A DNA stretch of 64,000 bases from Tubulanus polymorphus (taxonomy: Eukaryota > Nemertea > Palaeonemertea > Tubulaniformes > Tubulanidae), in contig NW_027437464.1 of assembly GCF_964204645.1 (NCBI RefSeq), positions 1-64,000 of the forward strand. The letters are read 5' to 3'. The position numbers were made by a program, and so were the translations under genes. Below, in pieces: positions 24,487 through 35,700 of this stretch (the first letter of the stretch is position 1; each line of letters begins with the position of its first letter). Under the pieces are notes generated by a model. That model had not been told where the DNA came from. It made no database searches and was given only the letters and a program-made list of their open reading frames with translations.

Positions 24487-25345
24487 CTAGGGGTCCAGGG
24501 ACACCATGCCCACTTGGGAAATGGTTTCAAATGCTCAACAATCTAACAATTTCAATATTCAACGCCCCCTGGTGACCATTTACAAAAACCAACGACCTTG
24601 AAACTCACCAAAATCATAGAACATGTCAGCAGCTACGATTTTGTAATTGATTGTGATAACAAAATATGCCTCGTTACCAATTTAGTATGGAAATACTAAG
24701 TCATTCTACTATTCAACGCCCCCTGGTGACCATATTCAAAACCCAATGACCTCGAAACTCACCACAATCATAGAACATGTCATGAACTACAACTTTGCAA
24801 TTGATCATGGTAACAAAATATGCCTAGGAGCGAACTCTTTTATCAGATCGGAGAATCCGTTTGCCGCCAATCGTACTCTTTTATTGGTCACGTGACTTTT
24901 TGGAGTCTCCGAAACCTCCTTTCTGTCGAGGTGGTGTGATTCGGATTTTGTGTGGAGCCAACCGGAGATTTCGGACGGAGACTTCGGAGGTCATAAAAGA
25001 GTACGCCCTTGGTACCAATATAATAAGGAAATACTAAGTTATTCTACTATTCAACGCCCCCTGGTGACCATATAGAAAAACTAATGTCCTTAAAACTCAC
25101 AACAATCATAGATGATGTCATGAGCTACAACTTTCCAATTGATTGTGGTTACAAAATATGCATAGGTACGAATATAATAAAGAAATGCTAAGATATTGTA
25201 TTATTCAACGCCCCCTGGTGGCCATATACGAAATCCAATTACCTTGAAACTCACCACAATCATAGAACACGTTATGAGCTACAACTTTCTAATTGATTGT
25301 GGTAGCAAAATACGCTTAGGTATCAATATAATGTGGAAAAACTTT
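24487..25345 (-). repeat. 153-bp repeat array 5, interrupted by a MITE
   Basis: Begins CTAGGGGTCCAGGGACACC. Good CTCF-like copies lie near 24565, 24717, 25054 and 25206-25224; the last reads TGGCCACCAGGGGGCGTTG on the minus strand. The 181-bp MITE at 24828-25008 splits one unit within GCCTAGGTACC. Confidence 0.9.
24828..25008 (+). mobile_element. 181-bp MITE, copy in U1
   Basis: The left end GAGCGAACTCTTTTAT and the reverse complement of the right end GGGCGTACTCTTTTAT form a 16-bp TIR with two mismatches. The flanking array supplies the empty site (CCTAGGTACC in other units against CCTAG...TTGGTACC here), suggesting a 3-bp target duplication TAG/TTG with one change. Two further 181-bp copies occur at 54466-54646 and, inverted, at 62644-62824. 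Superfamily not assigned. Confidence 0.85.
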
Positions 25346-27277
25346 TTCCCACTTACGAATGAGTACTGGTGACACCAAGATGGCCGCCAATTGTGTCATA
25401 ATTGGCTGATGAAAAATACCTGTCTGAGGTATAAAACATCCCTTTCCAAAGAATACCCATCACAAATTGCATTGAGAAATGGTAAACCAGTAGGAAGCTA
25501 CAGGACTCAGAATTCGGGCAAAAATTAACATTTTTGGGCACTAAAAAGGTCATAGGACGGCCATCTTGAGTCCGACCGACCCAATTTTTGTTTCGTTGAT
25601 GGGCCCTGGGGGGATTCATATATATCCGAAAGATCAAGGTAATTGATCGAAGCGTCTTCAAAATTTCCCTCAAAAAGTTCAAAAATGTGTAAAAAGTGCT
25701 GATTTTGGCGAACAACAATGGCTGCCAGTCAGCCATCTTGATTCTGACAGGGTCAGTTTTTGGGCTGAAGATGTGTCTAGGGTAGATACACGTGTAACCT
25801 AAATATCAAGACGTTACCTTGAAGCGTCTTCAAAACTTACTGGATTCCATCTACGGACGGACGGACGAAAAGTGAACGCAATAGCCCGCTGGGACTCCCA
25901 AGTAGGCTAAAAATAAGCCATTTTTGAAATTCTAACAATATGCGTCCTGAGTTTCCATGCCTACGAACCATTGATTTTTGATGATTTGATTATAATTTCA
26001 AATGGTAGGCACGGAAACATATTGTTAAAATTGATTTACAGTCAACCCACAATATACCAGTTTCACTGGTAGTACGATGATCAAATTCAGGTAGGCCTAC
26101 AGTATGTGTTCAAAAGTTTTAGAGAAATATCCCAAATAATCGACTTTCGGTCTAAAGTCCCTAGTGGGCTAAAAAGGTATGAAATAACTAAACTGATTTA
26201 CCATCGGTCTCGGAAAGTTGACTCGTATCTACCATAAGACTCTCTCTATGTGATTCAACTGCGGATTGATTGGAATCTTCCACACCAATTGTATCGAACT
26301 CGGTGGTCCATTTTCCTGCGAAAATTAAAAATATGAACATGCATAAGCAATTGAGTAGTGGTTGAAATTGAGACAAAAATTGATATTTTTTGGGTACGAA
26401 AAAAGGTCACAGGATGGCCATCTTGCATCCGATTGACCCAAAATGTCTCTCATGCTGATGGAACCTTCGAGTACACGATCTGATAGATCAAGGTAATTCG
26501 ATCAGTGTCTTCAAAATTCCCTTGAAAACTTCAAAAATGAGTAGGAAAGTGCTGATTTCAGCGAACAAAAATGGCCACCAGTCAACCATGTTGATTCTGA
26601 CCAAGCTCAGTTTTTGGGTACAAGATGTATCTAGGGTAGATACATGTATATAAATACATTAAATCAATTACATTAATATATTTCTATAAATGATAATGGG
26701 CCTATTACATTTTATAGATTGTACCTATCTATTGGGTCGATCAAACAGCTGGTTTCCTGTGTAATAACTAATACATTGCACATGATAGATTGTACCGACC
26801 TATTGGGTCCTTTGTCTTATAGTACATAATAATCCATATGATAGATTTTACCAGACCAATCTAACTGTGGGTTTGCTGTGTAATAACAATACATTCTATC
26901 ATAGATTTCCCTCAATTCGGGGATTCCTAGGTGATGAATTATATACATTCAGTATGATAGACTTTAACAAACATTGGGCCTAATGGGTCCTTTTAGGTGA
27001 TTAGTTAGTACTTGGTGGAAATGTCAATGTCAATCTGTCATGTTGACTCATCTGTCATGTCTCTCCATGTGGTTAACCTGTGGATTGATTGGAATCTTCT
27101 GCACGACTCGTACCGAACGCGGTGGTCCATCTTCCTATGAAAATAAAAAATATGAACATGCATAAGCAATTGAGTAGTAGGCCTAGTTGAAATTGAGGCC
27201 AAAATTGACATTTTTTTGGTACAAAATAGGAAACAGAACGGCCATCTTGCATCTGAAAACATTCGGTTGGTTTTCAC
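25346..27277. other. Repeat mosaic before the GC-rich block
   Basis: Carries the YY1-like module (near 25377), CATCTTG modules, a GGAC tandem with the PuCCC tail near 25850-25910, the 25915-26178 module, CTATTGGGTCC modules (26720-26990) and a last ACGGCCATCTTG copy at 27237-27250. No gene seen. Confidence 0.5.
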
Positions 27278-27350
27278 GAGCTCGGTGATCTAGTGGGATG
27301 ACGCTGCGCTAGTAATTTACTTGCCCGGGTTTGAGTCTCGCTCTAGCCGC
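27278..27350 (+). repeat. tRNA-derived SINE-like head (U1)
   Basis: Contains an A-box-like GTGATCTAGTGGG and a B-box-like GGGTTTGAGTCTC at tRNA-like spacing, with four of five T-stem pairs possible. Acceptor pairing is poor, so it is not a functional tRNA. It probably represents the pol III promoter head of a SINE or a tRNA pseudogene. Identical in U2 at 56924-56996. Confidence 0.5.
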
Positions 27351-27387
27351 TCTATTTTCTCTACACTTTCCTTGAATTTTCTAAGTT

Positions 27388-27450
27388 GCGCACCTCTGTG
27401 CGCATGTGCGGCGTAAATCAGCCAATCAGCGACAATGTACGTTAAATAGC
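27388..27450 (+). promoter_or_regulatory. Promoter-like cluster before the 63-bp satellite (U1)
   Basis: In order: TGCGCATGTGCG (NRF1-like, 10 of 12), AGCCAATCAGC (CCAAT/NF-Y type, 27420-27430) and TTAAATA (27442-27448, TATA-like), all within 65 bp just upstream of the GC-rich block. Repeated in U2 near 57034-57096. Motif-based inference only. Confidence 0.35.
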
Positions 27451-27589
27451 GGAACTAAATGTCGCAGCCGAAACACTCCAATCCCTCTTAGGGGACCGGC
27501 GGCTGCTGTTCAGGGTCGTTCTGCTTTTGCCCGGAACTTGTTGCCAAGACGTCCCCTTCTACTTCCACTCTCTGTAACAGTAAAACGGT

Positions 27590-29420
27590 CAATGTCGGTC
27601 GATGTCGGTCCTCGCGTTGAGAACGGACAACAGTGCTTAATTCAGTGAACTCCCTACACAAACGTTATCGGTCGTTGTCGGCCCTCGTGTTGAGGACACT
27701 AGACTCGTCTTTCCCACGCGAACAATGTCGAGAGACGTCGGTTCCCGCGTTGAGAACCGAACGGCGGCATTCTCTTAAGCGAACGTGAACGGTAGACACG
27801 TCTCTATCGCACAAACGATGTCAAGCGATGTCGGTTCTCTCGTTGAGGATCGAACAGCGGCGCCTCCTTAGCGAGCTTCTCGCACGATCGATCTCGGTCC
27901 TCCCGTTGAGGAACGAACAGCGGCGTCTCCCTAGCAAGCCTTTTGCACGATCATAGTCGATCCTCTCGTAGAGGATCGAACAGCGGCGACTCCTTAGCAA
28001 GCTTCTCCTACGATCAATTTGGAGACATCGGTCAACATCGGTCCTCTCGTTGAGGGTCGAACAGCAGCGCGCCATTAGCGAGCATCTCGCACGATCCATG
28101 TCGGTCCTCCCGTTGAGGATCGAACGGCGGCGTCTCCTTAACGAGATTCTCGCACGATCGATGTCGGTCCTCCCGTTGAGGATCGAACAGCGGCGACTCC
28201 TTAGCGAGCTTCTCGCACGATCAATTTGGAGCAACGTCGGTCCTCCTGTTGAGGAACGAACAGCAGCGCGCCCTAAGCGAGCTTCTCGCACGACCGATGT
28301 CGAGCGATGTCGGTCCTCTCGTTGAGGAACGAACAGCGGCGTCTCCTTAACAAGCTTCTCGTACGATCGATCTCGGTCCTCCCGTTGAGGATCGAACAGC
28401 GGCGTCTCCTTAACAAGCTTCTCGTACGATCGATCTCGGTCCTCCCGTTGAGGAACGAACAGCGGCGTCTCCCTAGCAAGCCTTTTGCACGATCAAAGTC
28501 GAGCGAAGTCAGTCCTCTCATTGAGGATCGAACAGCGGCGACTCCTTAGCGAGCTTCTCGCACGATCAATTTAGAGCAACATCGGTCCTCTCATTGAGGG
28601 TCGAACAGCAGCGCGCCATTGGCGAGCATCTCGCACGATCGCTGTCGGTCCTCCCGTTGAGGATCGAACAGCTGCGTCTCCTTAACGAGCTTCTCGCACG
28701 ATCGATGTCGGTCCTCCCGTTGAGGATCGAACAGCGGTGTCTCTTTAGCGAGCCTTTCGCACGATCGATGTCGGTCCTCCCGTTGAGGATCGAACAGCGG
28801 CGTCTCCTTAGCGAGCTTCTCGCACGATCAATTTGGAGCAACGTCGATCCTCCCGTTGAGGAACGAACAGCAGCGCGCCCTTAGCGAGCTTCGCGCACGA
28901 CCGATGTCGAGCGATGTCGGTCCTCTCGTTGAGGGTCGAACAGCAACGCCCCTTAGCGAGCTTCTCGCACGATCGATGTCGATCCTCTCGTTGAGGGTCG
29001 AACAGCAGCGCCCCCTTAGCGAGCTTCTCGCACGATTGATGTCGAGCGATGTCGGTCCTCTCGTTGAGGAACGAACAGTAGCGCGCCCTTAGCGAGCTTC
29101 TCGCACGACCGATGTCGGTCCTCTCGTTGAGGGTCGAACAGCAGCGCGCCCTTAGCGAGCTTCTCGCACGACCGATGCGAGTGATGTCGATCCTCTCGTT
29201 GAGGGTCGAACAGCAGCGCCCCTTAGCGAGCCTCTCGCACGATCGATGTCGATCCTCTCGTTGAGGGTCGAACAGCAGCGCCCCTTAGCGAGCTTCTCGC
29301 ACGATCGATGTCGATCCTCTCGTTGAGGGACAAACAGCAGCGCCCCCTTAGCGAGCTTCTCGCACGATCGATGTCGAGGGATGTCGGTCCTCTCGTTGAG
29401 GAACGAACAGTAGCGACTAT
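27590..29420. repeat. GC-rich 63-bp satellite, about 24 units (U1)
   Basis: A regular 63-bp unit (for example TCGGTCCT starts at 28101 and 28164). It contains CGTTGAGGATCGAACAGC and the hairpin GCGAGCTTCTCGC. Some units carry a 12-15-nt insertion (AGCGATGTCG or CAATTTGGAGCAAC types). Because 63 is 21 codons, long frames are open on both strands: plus-strand repeats like RIEQRRLLSELLARSMSVLP and minus-strand repeats like DIDRARSSLRRRRCSILNGR. Coding by both strands is most simply explained by the period. Composition differs sharply from the AT-rich surroundings. Confidence 0.9.
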
Positions 29421-29502
29421 TTCAGCGGACGTGTACGGTGGACACGCCAGCACACTCCGCCTTGGAAGACTCCAACTCCTGCTCCTGAGAACTAGAGATT
29501 AA

Positions 29503-29508
29503 AATAAA
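29503..29508 (+). terminator. AATAAA after the satellite (U1)
   Basis: A canonical polyadenylation hexamer lies about 80 nt past the last 63-bp unit, on the same strand as the promoter-like cluster at 27388-27450. This would fit a noncoding transcript of about 2 kb. A second CAATAAAATC lies near 29740. Confidence 0.3.
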
Positions 29509-29519
29509 AAGCATAGACT

Positions 29520-30798
29520 GATAGAATATGCCAGTAGTTTTATTACGACTGTCTCCCCGAACAACCAGTTTTCGACTGGCTAAACAACTCTGGAAGACGA
29601 CTCCCCTCTGCCTGCGGACTACCATCCGGACCCAAGATGGCAGCACCATCCAATACCCGACTGTACAAGTTAAACTACCTACCACATAAACACTCAGCCG
29701 TATACGACACGTTACTAGATCTTGGTCTTATATTTCCCAATAAAATCAACTTAAGGTCTTAAGTTCCAAGTTAGTCTGAATACCAGTCGTTGTTACCGAA
29801 TACCGGTTCCCTACAACCAACGACTAGGTACTAGACCAGTTCCAAGTGGGCTAAAAAGATATGGAATAACTAAACTGATTTACCATCGGTTGCGGCAAGC
29901 TGACTCATAGGCCTATCTGTCATAAGACTCTCCATGTGGTTCAACTGCGGATTGATTGGAATCTTCCACACGACTTGTAGGCTTATCGAATTACTTTATA
30001 GGCCTAAAGCAATTGAGTAGTAGCTAAAATATATACATGATCAGGGATGAAAACGGCCCATACTGAAAAAGTTGGAAAATAGGCCTAATGGAAAAAAAAT
30101 TTTTTGGGAAACAAAAATCAGTAACTTTTAGCCAAAAATCTTACTTTCTTTTGGTCAAAATGTCAATAGTTTGGGCTTGAATTACAGCCGCTCTTTGAAT
30201 GAGATGCCATATTGGTTTCTCCGACTCCACAGTTGTGCTAACTACTGCCAAAAGCCGGCTTAGGGAGCACTCCTAACTACGGAGCACTCCGATGTGAATC
30301 CTTAGTTATGCCATCCAATATAAGCCTAAAAGTTCCACCATAGACCTAGGCCTATCTCTTCACAATCACACCCCCAAGATAAATTGGCTGTGACTGTGTT
30401 GGACTACCGGTGCCGACCTGATTACACCTGCGGTAGGCCTAAAAGCCTGAATTAAAATATCATGCCAAACGAACGAAATCAAGAGTAAAAGTCGCCCCAA
30501 ATATGTCCGGTTTGTTTAGGCCTACTACGGTCCATGGGTGTATTGTTTGGCAACTGTTCAGTGACATAGAATTGGCCTACTGAATTGAATTATTCAAAGA
30601 ACATTCAATGAATCTATTGTTAACGTTAGGCTAGTTAACGATAGCCTAACCTGTCAGTGGTTTAGTTTCACGATCGGATATTTTCACAAACCACACGTTG
30701 ATATAAGCCCATCCGATTATAAAAAGCTTACCACCGACGATTAGGTAACTAACTCAGTTGATACGAGCAAAAAGATTTCATTTATCAATAGTACTTAC
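29520..30798. other. U1 right arm, no gene seen
   Basis: After a further piece of the CTGATTTACCATCGG module (29850-29970) the sequence is mostly unique with many AGGCCT palindromes. A minus-strand frame at 29422-29685 is open but overlaps the satellite edge and is not supported. Confidence 0.35.
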
Positions 30799-30827
30799 CC
30801 AACAAGCCGTGCATAAACGCTAAACAT
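30799..30827 (-). CDS. Candidate first coding exon (MFSVYARLVG...) at right end of U1
   Basis: On the minus strand an ATG at 30827 starts MFSVYARLVG and reaches a strong donor (GTTGG|GTAAGTAC) at 30799/30798. Upstream lie GGCGGCCAT (YY1-like, complement of 30851-30859) and three NF-Y boxes. The exon layout is promoter, short leader, ATG, donor. No second exon was identified to the left, so this may be a captured promoter and first exon, an LTR-type leader, or chance. The U2 copy is at 60508-60536. Confidence 0.3.
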
Positions 30828-30880
30828 AATTCCGAATCGAAACGACGATAATGGCCGCCACGTTGATGTGATCCTTGAAT

Positions 30881-30945
30881 CTGATTGGTCGAGTCATACG
30901 AATCAATCTGATTGGTCGATAGATATATATCAAATCTGATTGGTC
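30881..30945 (-). promoter_or_regulatory. Three NF-Y (CCAAT) boxes in tandem (U1)
   Basis: CTGATTGGTC occurs at 30881, 30908 and 30936 (spacing 27 and 28 nt). On the minus strand each reads GACCAATCAG, matching the NF-Y consensus RRCCAATCAG. They lie 55-120 nt upstream of the candidate minus-strand ATG at 30827. Confidence 0.5.
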
Positions 30946-30989
30946 GAATCATACATAACGTTTCCGGAGTTCACCACCAGAGGGGTGTT

Positions 30990-31149
30990 GTGTCGCTACT
31001 CAACGACCCAATATGCGTTTCTGCCACATACGATATAATAATGTATGGGTGCTAACCACATCAGCTAAATAATTGGGGCCAAAATTATTGGGTCCTAGTC
31101 CCAATAGATAGAAAATGACCCAATACGACAGAGAGGCCCCAATACTCCG
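30990..31149. repeat. Inverted TATTGGGTC-family sequences at unit end (U1)
   Basis: GACCCAATA, CCCAATAGATAG and ATTGGGTCC recur in the last 160 bp. Part is in the opposite orientation to the CTATTGGGTCC modules inside the unit. Confidence 0.5.
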
Positions 31150-31191
31150 AGTCTCAGAATCACGCATGTCCCGATAAGTTGGCGTTTATAA

Positions 31192-31194
<3 letters not shown>
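31150..31194 (-). repeat. U1 right terminal inverted repeat
   Basis: The reverse complement starts GTTTTATAAACGCCAACTTA and aligns with the left end at 3985-4022. It directly abuts the (TA)n tract. Confidence 0.7.

Positions 31195-31252
<58 letters not shown>
31195..31252. repeat. (TA)n microsatellite between U1 and U2
   Basis: 58 nt of alternating TA joins the right end of U1 to the left end of U2. Confidence 0.97.
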
Positions 31253-31253
<1 letters not shown>

Positions 31254-32765
31254 TTAAAAACGCCCACTTAACGGGACTTACATATGAGACCTGCAAATCG
31301 GGCCCTAGTAGAAGGGCATGTTTTTGAGCTACCAATGAAAGTCAAATCGGTATAAAACCACCTGAAGAGACGATGTATCACTTCAGTTAGTCGATGTATT
31401 GCTTTCCCTTTATGAAAATGACTTTTCCTTTCAGACCGATTTTTTGGGCCTGTCCCCGTAATCCCTTTGGGTCTTTAACCCTTTCACACCTAAAATTTTT
31501 TATTAAAAAAAAAATATTAAATTTCCGTTAAATCATCATCAAGCTAACCATAACACCCCCGGCAGCTATCGAAATGAACAGATTACATATTCTATTGCAG
31601 TTTACAAAATTACTCGGCCAATTTAAAAGGAAAGATGGTATCATTATCTTAGCCTTAGAGATCCTTAGACCAACGAAATGATTAATGATGAACTAGTTAA
31701 TTTTGGGCTTGGGTAATCTAAATAAAATGCCGCTGACACATAATGCAAGATTGCTGAGAATTCACAAATTGTTAGTAGAGGCTAAATTTGTCACGTAAGA
31801 AAATCATATCGTGACGTTGGCATACAATGGTGCGCGCCGATTGGCCGTTCCGTCACGCAAATGCTTTAAAGGTGCGGCCGGAACTGCATCCGAAAATCTG
31901 CATCCCAATTGTATCTCATTTTGGAGTTGTGTCATGCAGATATATGTAGCCTATATACTTTAGTGTTACCCCTTTATCCTGATGCTGTTTCATTGTTTGA
32001 GGCCATATTTTATACGGAAATATTATTTTGCAATTAAATGGAGTGATAATTATTTAGATCGTAACTTTTCTGCTTTCTTTTTCTTCTATTTCGTTTTTCA
32101 TTGGTCATCGTTCGTATCAAAGCTTGCTCAATTCGAATCGGTCTATCCCAGCTTGAAGCCAAAATAGATGCTGGTTCAGTCGGATTAATTTGTTTTTTCA
32201 CCCATTTTAAGAAAATTTGACTATATCGAACGTGCAGGTACCTGGATCCAGGAAATCTCTATTTTTGTGACGGTACCGAATTGGCTGCAACGTGATTCCA
32301 TTGCAGTTTTGATTCATTCATCGCTGATTTTGTAATACAGTCTGGAACAATTCTAGAGGCCAAATGCTCACGGTACTAACAGTGCTCACAGTTGATACTT
32401 TTTACTGATTCAAGGGGACCACAGACTTGTCAGTTTAAAACCAGTAACCATGGGTAGTGTATAAACATATGATTAAACATTATTTTTTCCAACAAATTTA
32501 CAAAATTTTACTGTGTGCAATGGAGAAATGCAACAATTATTGTGAGTACATTATTGCCTTTCATTTTTCGTTAAATTTTAACATCTGGATAAGTGCAAAA
32601 AGTGCAAATATTGAAGTAATGCTCTCTAATAATATGATTTGTTGATAGGATCATGTATCCGTAGTCGCGATAGCTTTAAATTAGATGAAAGTGGCAGAAA
32701 TCCCTTAAAATAAGTGCAATATCATCAATATCAATATAATATCGATATCATCGAGCCAGATTCAT

Positions 32766-35700
32766 CTTACGAAAATGGTACACTTGTAATTGTAAATGAA
32801 AATACACGTGTAAAATTGGCCCAATTTTACACGTGTACTTTATCCCAATTACACGTGTACTTCATCCAAATTACACGTGTACTTCATCCTAACTACACGT
32901 GTACTTCATCCTAATTACACGTGTACTTCATCCAAATTAAACGTGTACTTCATCCTAACTACACGTGTAGTTCATCCTTATTACACGTGTATTTCATCCA
33001 ATATTACACGTGTCTTACACGTGTACTTCATGCTAAACACATGTGTCTTTGATTGCCATTTTTTGTTGAATTCAAATCAAACCACCATGTGAGGAAATCT
33101 CCTTAATCTATGTGCTGTTTAGAATGAACACTCAAGAGATTCACATTTTCCATACTAACTGATTTATTCATCTTCATAAATTTTATAAATTTTTGAGTAA
33201 TTGCATGTCTTATGTTGGCCTCTTTTGCACCCTTCTCCTTTCGACATTGTTCTGAAATGATAACCATTTGAAAAAAATTAAGCAAAAGTATACAATGATT
33301 TCTTTACGAGGATAAATAAATCAACTTCAGCTGCTTGGGATGATGATTAAATTATATAGCTTTTTCTAACAGTCTTCTGCATATAACAGCTTTTCACTCT
33401 TAATGACTTGATTTTAAGCCATATGGTGAAATGCTTGACAATCTGGAAATTTCAATGTTCAACGCCACCTGATGAAAAACAAGGGGTCTAGGGACACCAT
33501 GCCCGTACGGTTACGAATGCTAAACAATCAACATAATGAAATAGAAACAGGACATTGAAACTCACCACAATCATAGAACATGTCACAAGCTACAATTTTA
33601 CAATTGATCGATGTTATAATGTATTCATAGGTACCAAAATAAATTAGACAAATTGTATATAATTCAATACTCAACTCCCCCTGGTGGTGAGAACAAAAAC
33701 CTGGGTAACCCCAATTCCACATGAGGTGAATACTACAACAGTGGTAACAATTATCAAATATCAAGACTATAAGTCAAAACCTGTCGATATTTTCCTTCAA
33801 AAACCTTCTTTTATCTACGAATGAGAACTGATGACACCAAGATGGCTGCCAAATGTGTCATGCTTGACTGATCGAAAAATCTGTCTCGTATGTTTTAGAT
33901 TGTTAAGAAATGTATACCCATCTCAAATTTCAAAGAAAAATTGCAAACCATTAGGCAGCTACAAGGCAAAAATGACCTTTTTGGGTACAAAAAAGGTCAC
34001 ATGATGGCCATCTTGTGTCAAGATGGCCATCTTCATCTTCAAAATCTCCTTTGAAAACTTCAAAAAATTGCATAAGTGATGATTTTGGGGAACGAAAATG
34101 GCCAATGCAGTTGGCCATCTTGATTCGGACCAGTTTTGGGCTGAAGACATGTCTAGGATAGATATGTGTGTAACTTAAATATCAAGAGTATTAAAACTTC
34201 CCAAAATACTGGATTCCATCTACAGACGAACAAAGGGTGAATGCAATAGCCCGCTTGCTTGGACTTACGTCTCAAATGGGCTAAAGCTGGGGACACATAA
34301 GGCAATTTCGTCGAGCACTTAAGTTGTGCAACGAAATCGTCGGTAAAATCACCTAGTTTGTCAGGGTCTGCGCCGACTGAATCGCCCGAATCCAACACGT
34401 CCTGCGACTGAATCACCCAACGCATCAGGCCACGGTGATTGTTCGCCTTGAGCGCCATATTAAACGTTAAACCCTCCCCTTTTCTGACCAAGTGCCCCGT
34501 TTGAATCACAGGTGAAAAATTCCACCCTATGATCAAAGTGCACAAACCCCATAGCCTACAACCGTTTCACACAGGGAGACCTGTATTGACTAGTGCCCTT
34601 TTCATAAGAGCTGAACCCTCGTTCTTCCAGCTTGGATCCGCCCCTGTAAAACAACAACAAATGAATGCTAGCCATTATATATTGAATTCATGTACTTACG
34701 TATTATTTAGCTGACCCGGTTTGGGTCCAACTTTTTTCCTCATGGAAGACTTTCATTGCGTCACATCCAGTCCAATGCCTTGACAATTAGTTCTTCTTTT
34801 AAATGAGTGGACAACAGCATGCATGCACCCAACAGTATTAGGTTTTCCGACTAATCAGCGTATGGCAGCAGCTGTTGTATCATCCAATAGTGAGTAGGCA
34901 TCCTAAAATGAGAAGAATTTACAATGCTTACGCTATAATCTTTACTAAAACTATTCCGACGCTCATATAATATATAATGTAAATACCTGATTTTCATCAC
35001 GCTGTCGTTGTTGAGAAATCAGTGGAGAATTGAAGGCTCTCTCGCGCTAACATCGTTTTCCAACAATCCCCCAGTGGACACATTTTTAAGCCAAAAAAAC
35101 GGGAATTCCAATTTTATAGTGTCTGTCCTTGGATCAATTCTTATTGGTGTAGACCCTATAAAGTTTGAAAAAAAATGGTCAAGAATTGATTGCACTAACG
35201 TCGTTTTTGCCCCCAGTCGAAACTCCGACAGCGACCTAATTTCATGTCCAGCATACAAGTTTAATGGCGATGATGGGCGCACAACAAAATCTAAATGACC
35301 CTGCAGTTTTTAGATTGGATGCATAAACACCAAAGACACTCCGTTTTTATCCCTCACAATTGGAATGATCATTTACAATTTTTTCACTGGACATTCAATC
35401 ATTTAAGGCCTACTAATACTATGCTAACTAATTCAAATTCAATTAAATACTAGGTCATGTTGCTTTTCATTCCAATAAACATATTCTTTTAGTGACCTAT
35501 AAACCTTTACTTTACTACATAACAATAATCATACCTGAACAATCCACAACGCGTCCTTTATACGCGGGATAATAATAAATGGCCTTCGACTTTTTTGTTC
35601 TTCCACTTCCATTCTTCCAATCCATTCTAATGAATCTAATTCAATGATCCATTCAATGATCCATTCAATGATCCACTATGTGTTTGACCTCAAACAAAGA

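Larger units (their letters stand above)
3985..31194 (+). mobile_element. Unit U1: candidate giant TIR-bounded element, tandem copy 1
   Basis: A 27.2-kb block repeated almost in full as U2. Its left end (3985-4022) and the reverse complement of its right end (31150-31194) are inverted repeats: a 22-nt core matches at 19 positions (AAACGCCMACTTAWCGGGAC), with weaker similarity continuing to a shared TGAGAC. Both ends abut (TA)n. This is what a large TIR element inserted in a TA microsatellite would look like. No intact transposase was found, so it would be nonautonomous or decayed. The only transposase-like relic inside belongs to the nested element at 5492-10800. An alternative is a segmental tandem duplication whose breakpoints lie in (TA)n, but that does not explain the inverted ends. 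Confidence 0.6.

Noticed and set aside
17053-26376. Many minus-strand frames of 60-150 codons with recurring peptides such as KMADWQPLLFAKISTF
   Set aside because: They recur only because the dispersed repeat modules recur, overlap each other in several frames, and show no splice or codon evidence.
27278-27350. Functional tRNA gene
   Set aside because: The acceptor stem does not pair and the B box deviates (TTTGAGTCT), so a tRNA-derived repeat is more likely.
27590-29420. CRISPR-like array
   Set aside because: There are no unique spacers; the whole 63-bp unit is repeated and the DNA is eukaryotic. The 153-bp arrays were rejected for the same reason.
27370-29815. Solo LTR of a retrotransposon containing the satellite
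   Set aside because: A CCCTACA-type end is present near 29813, but no matching TG start with target duplication and no primer-binding site was found.
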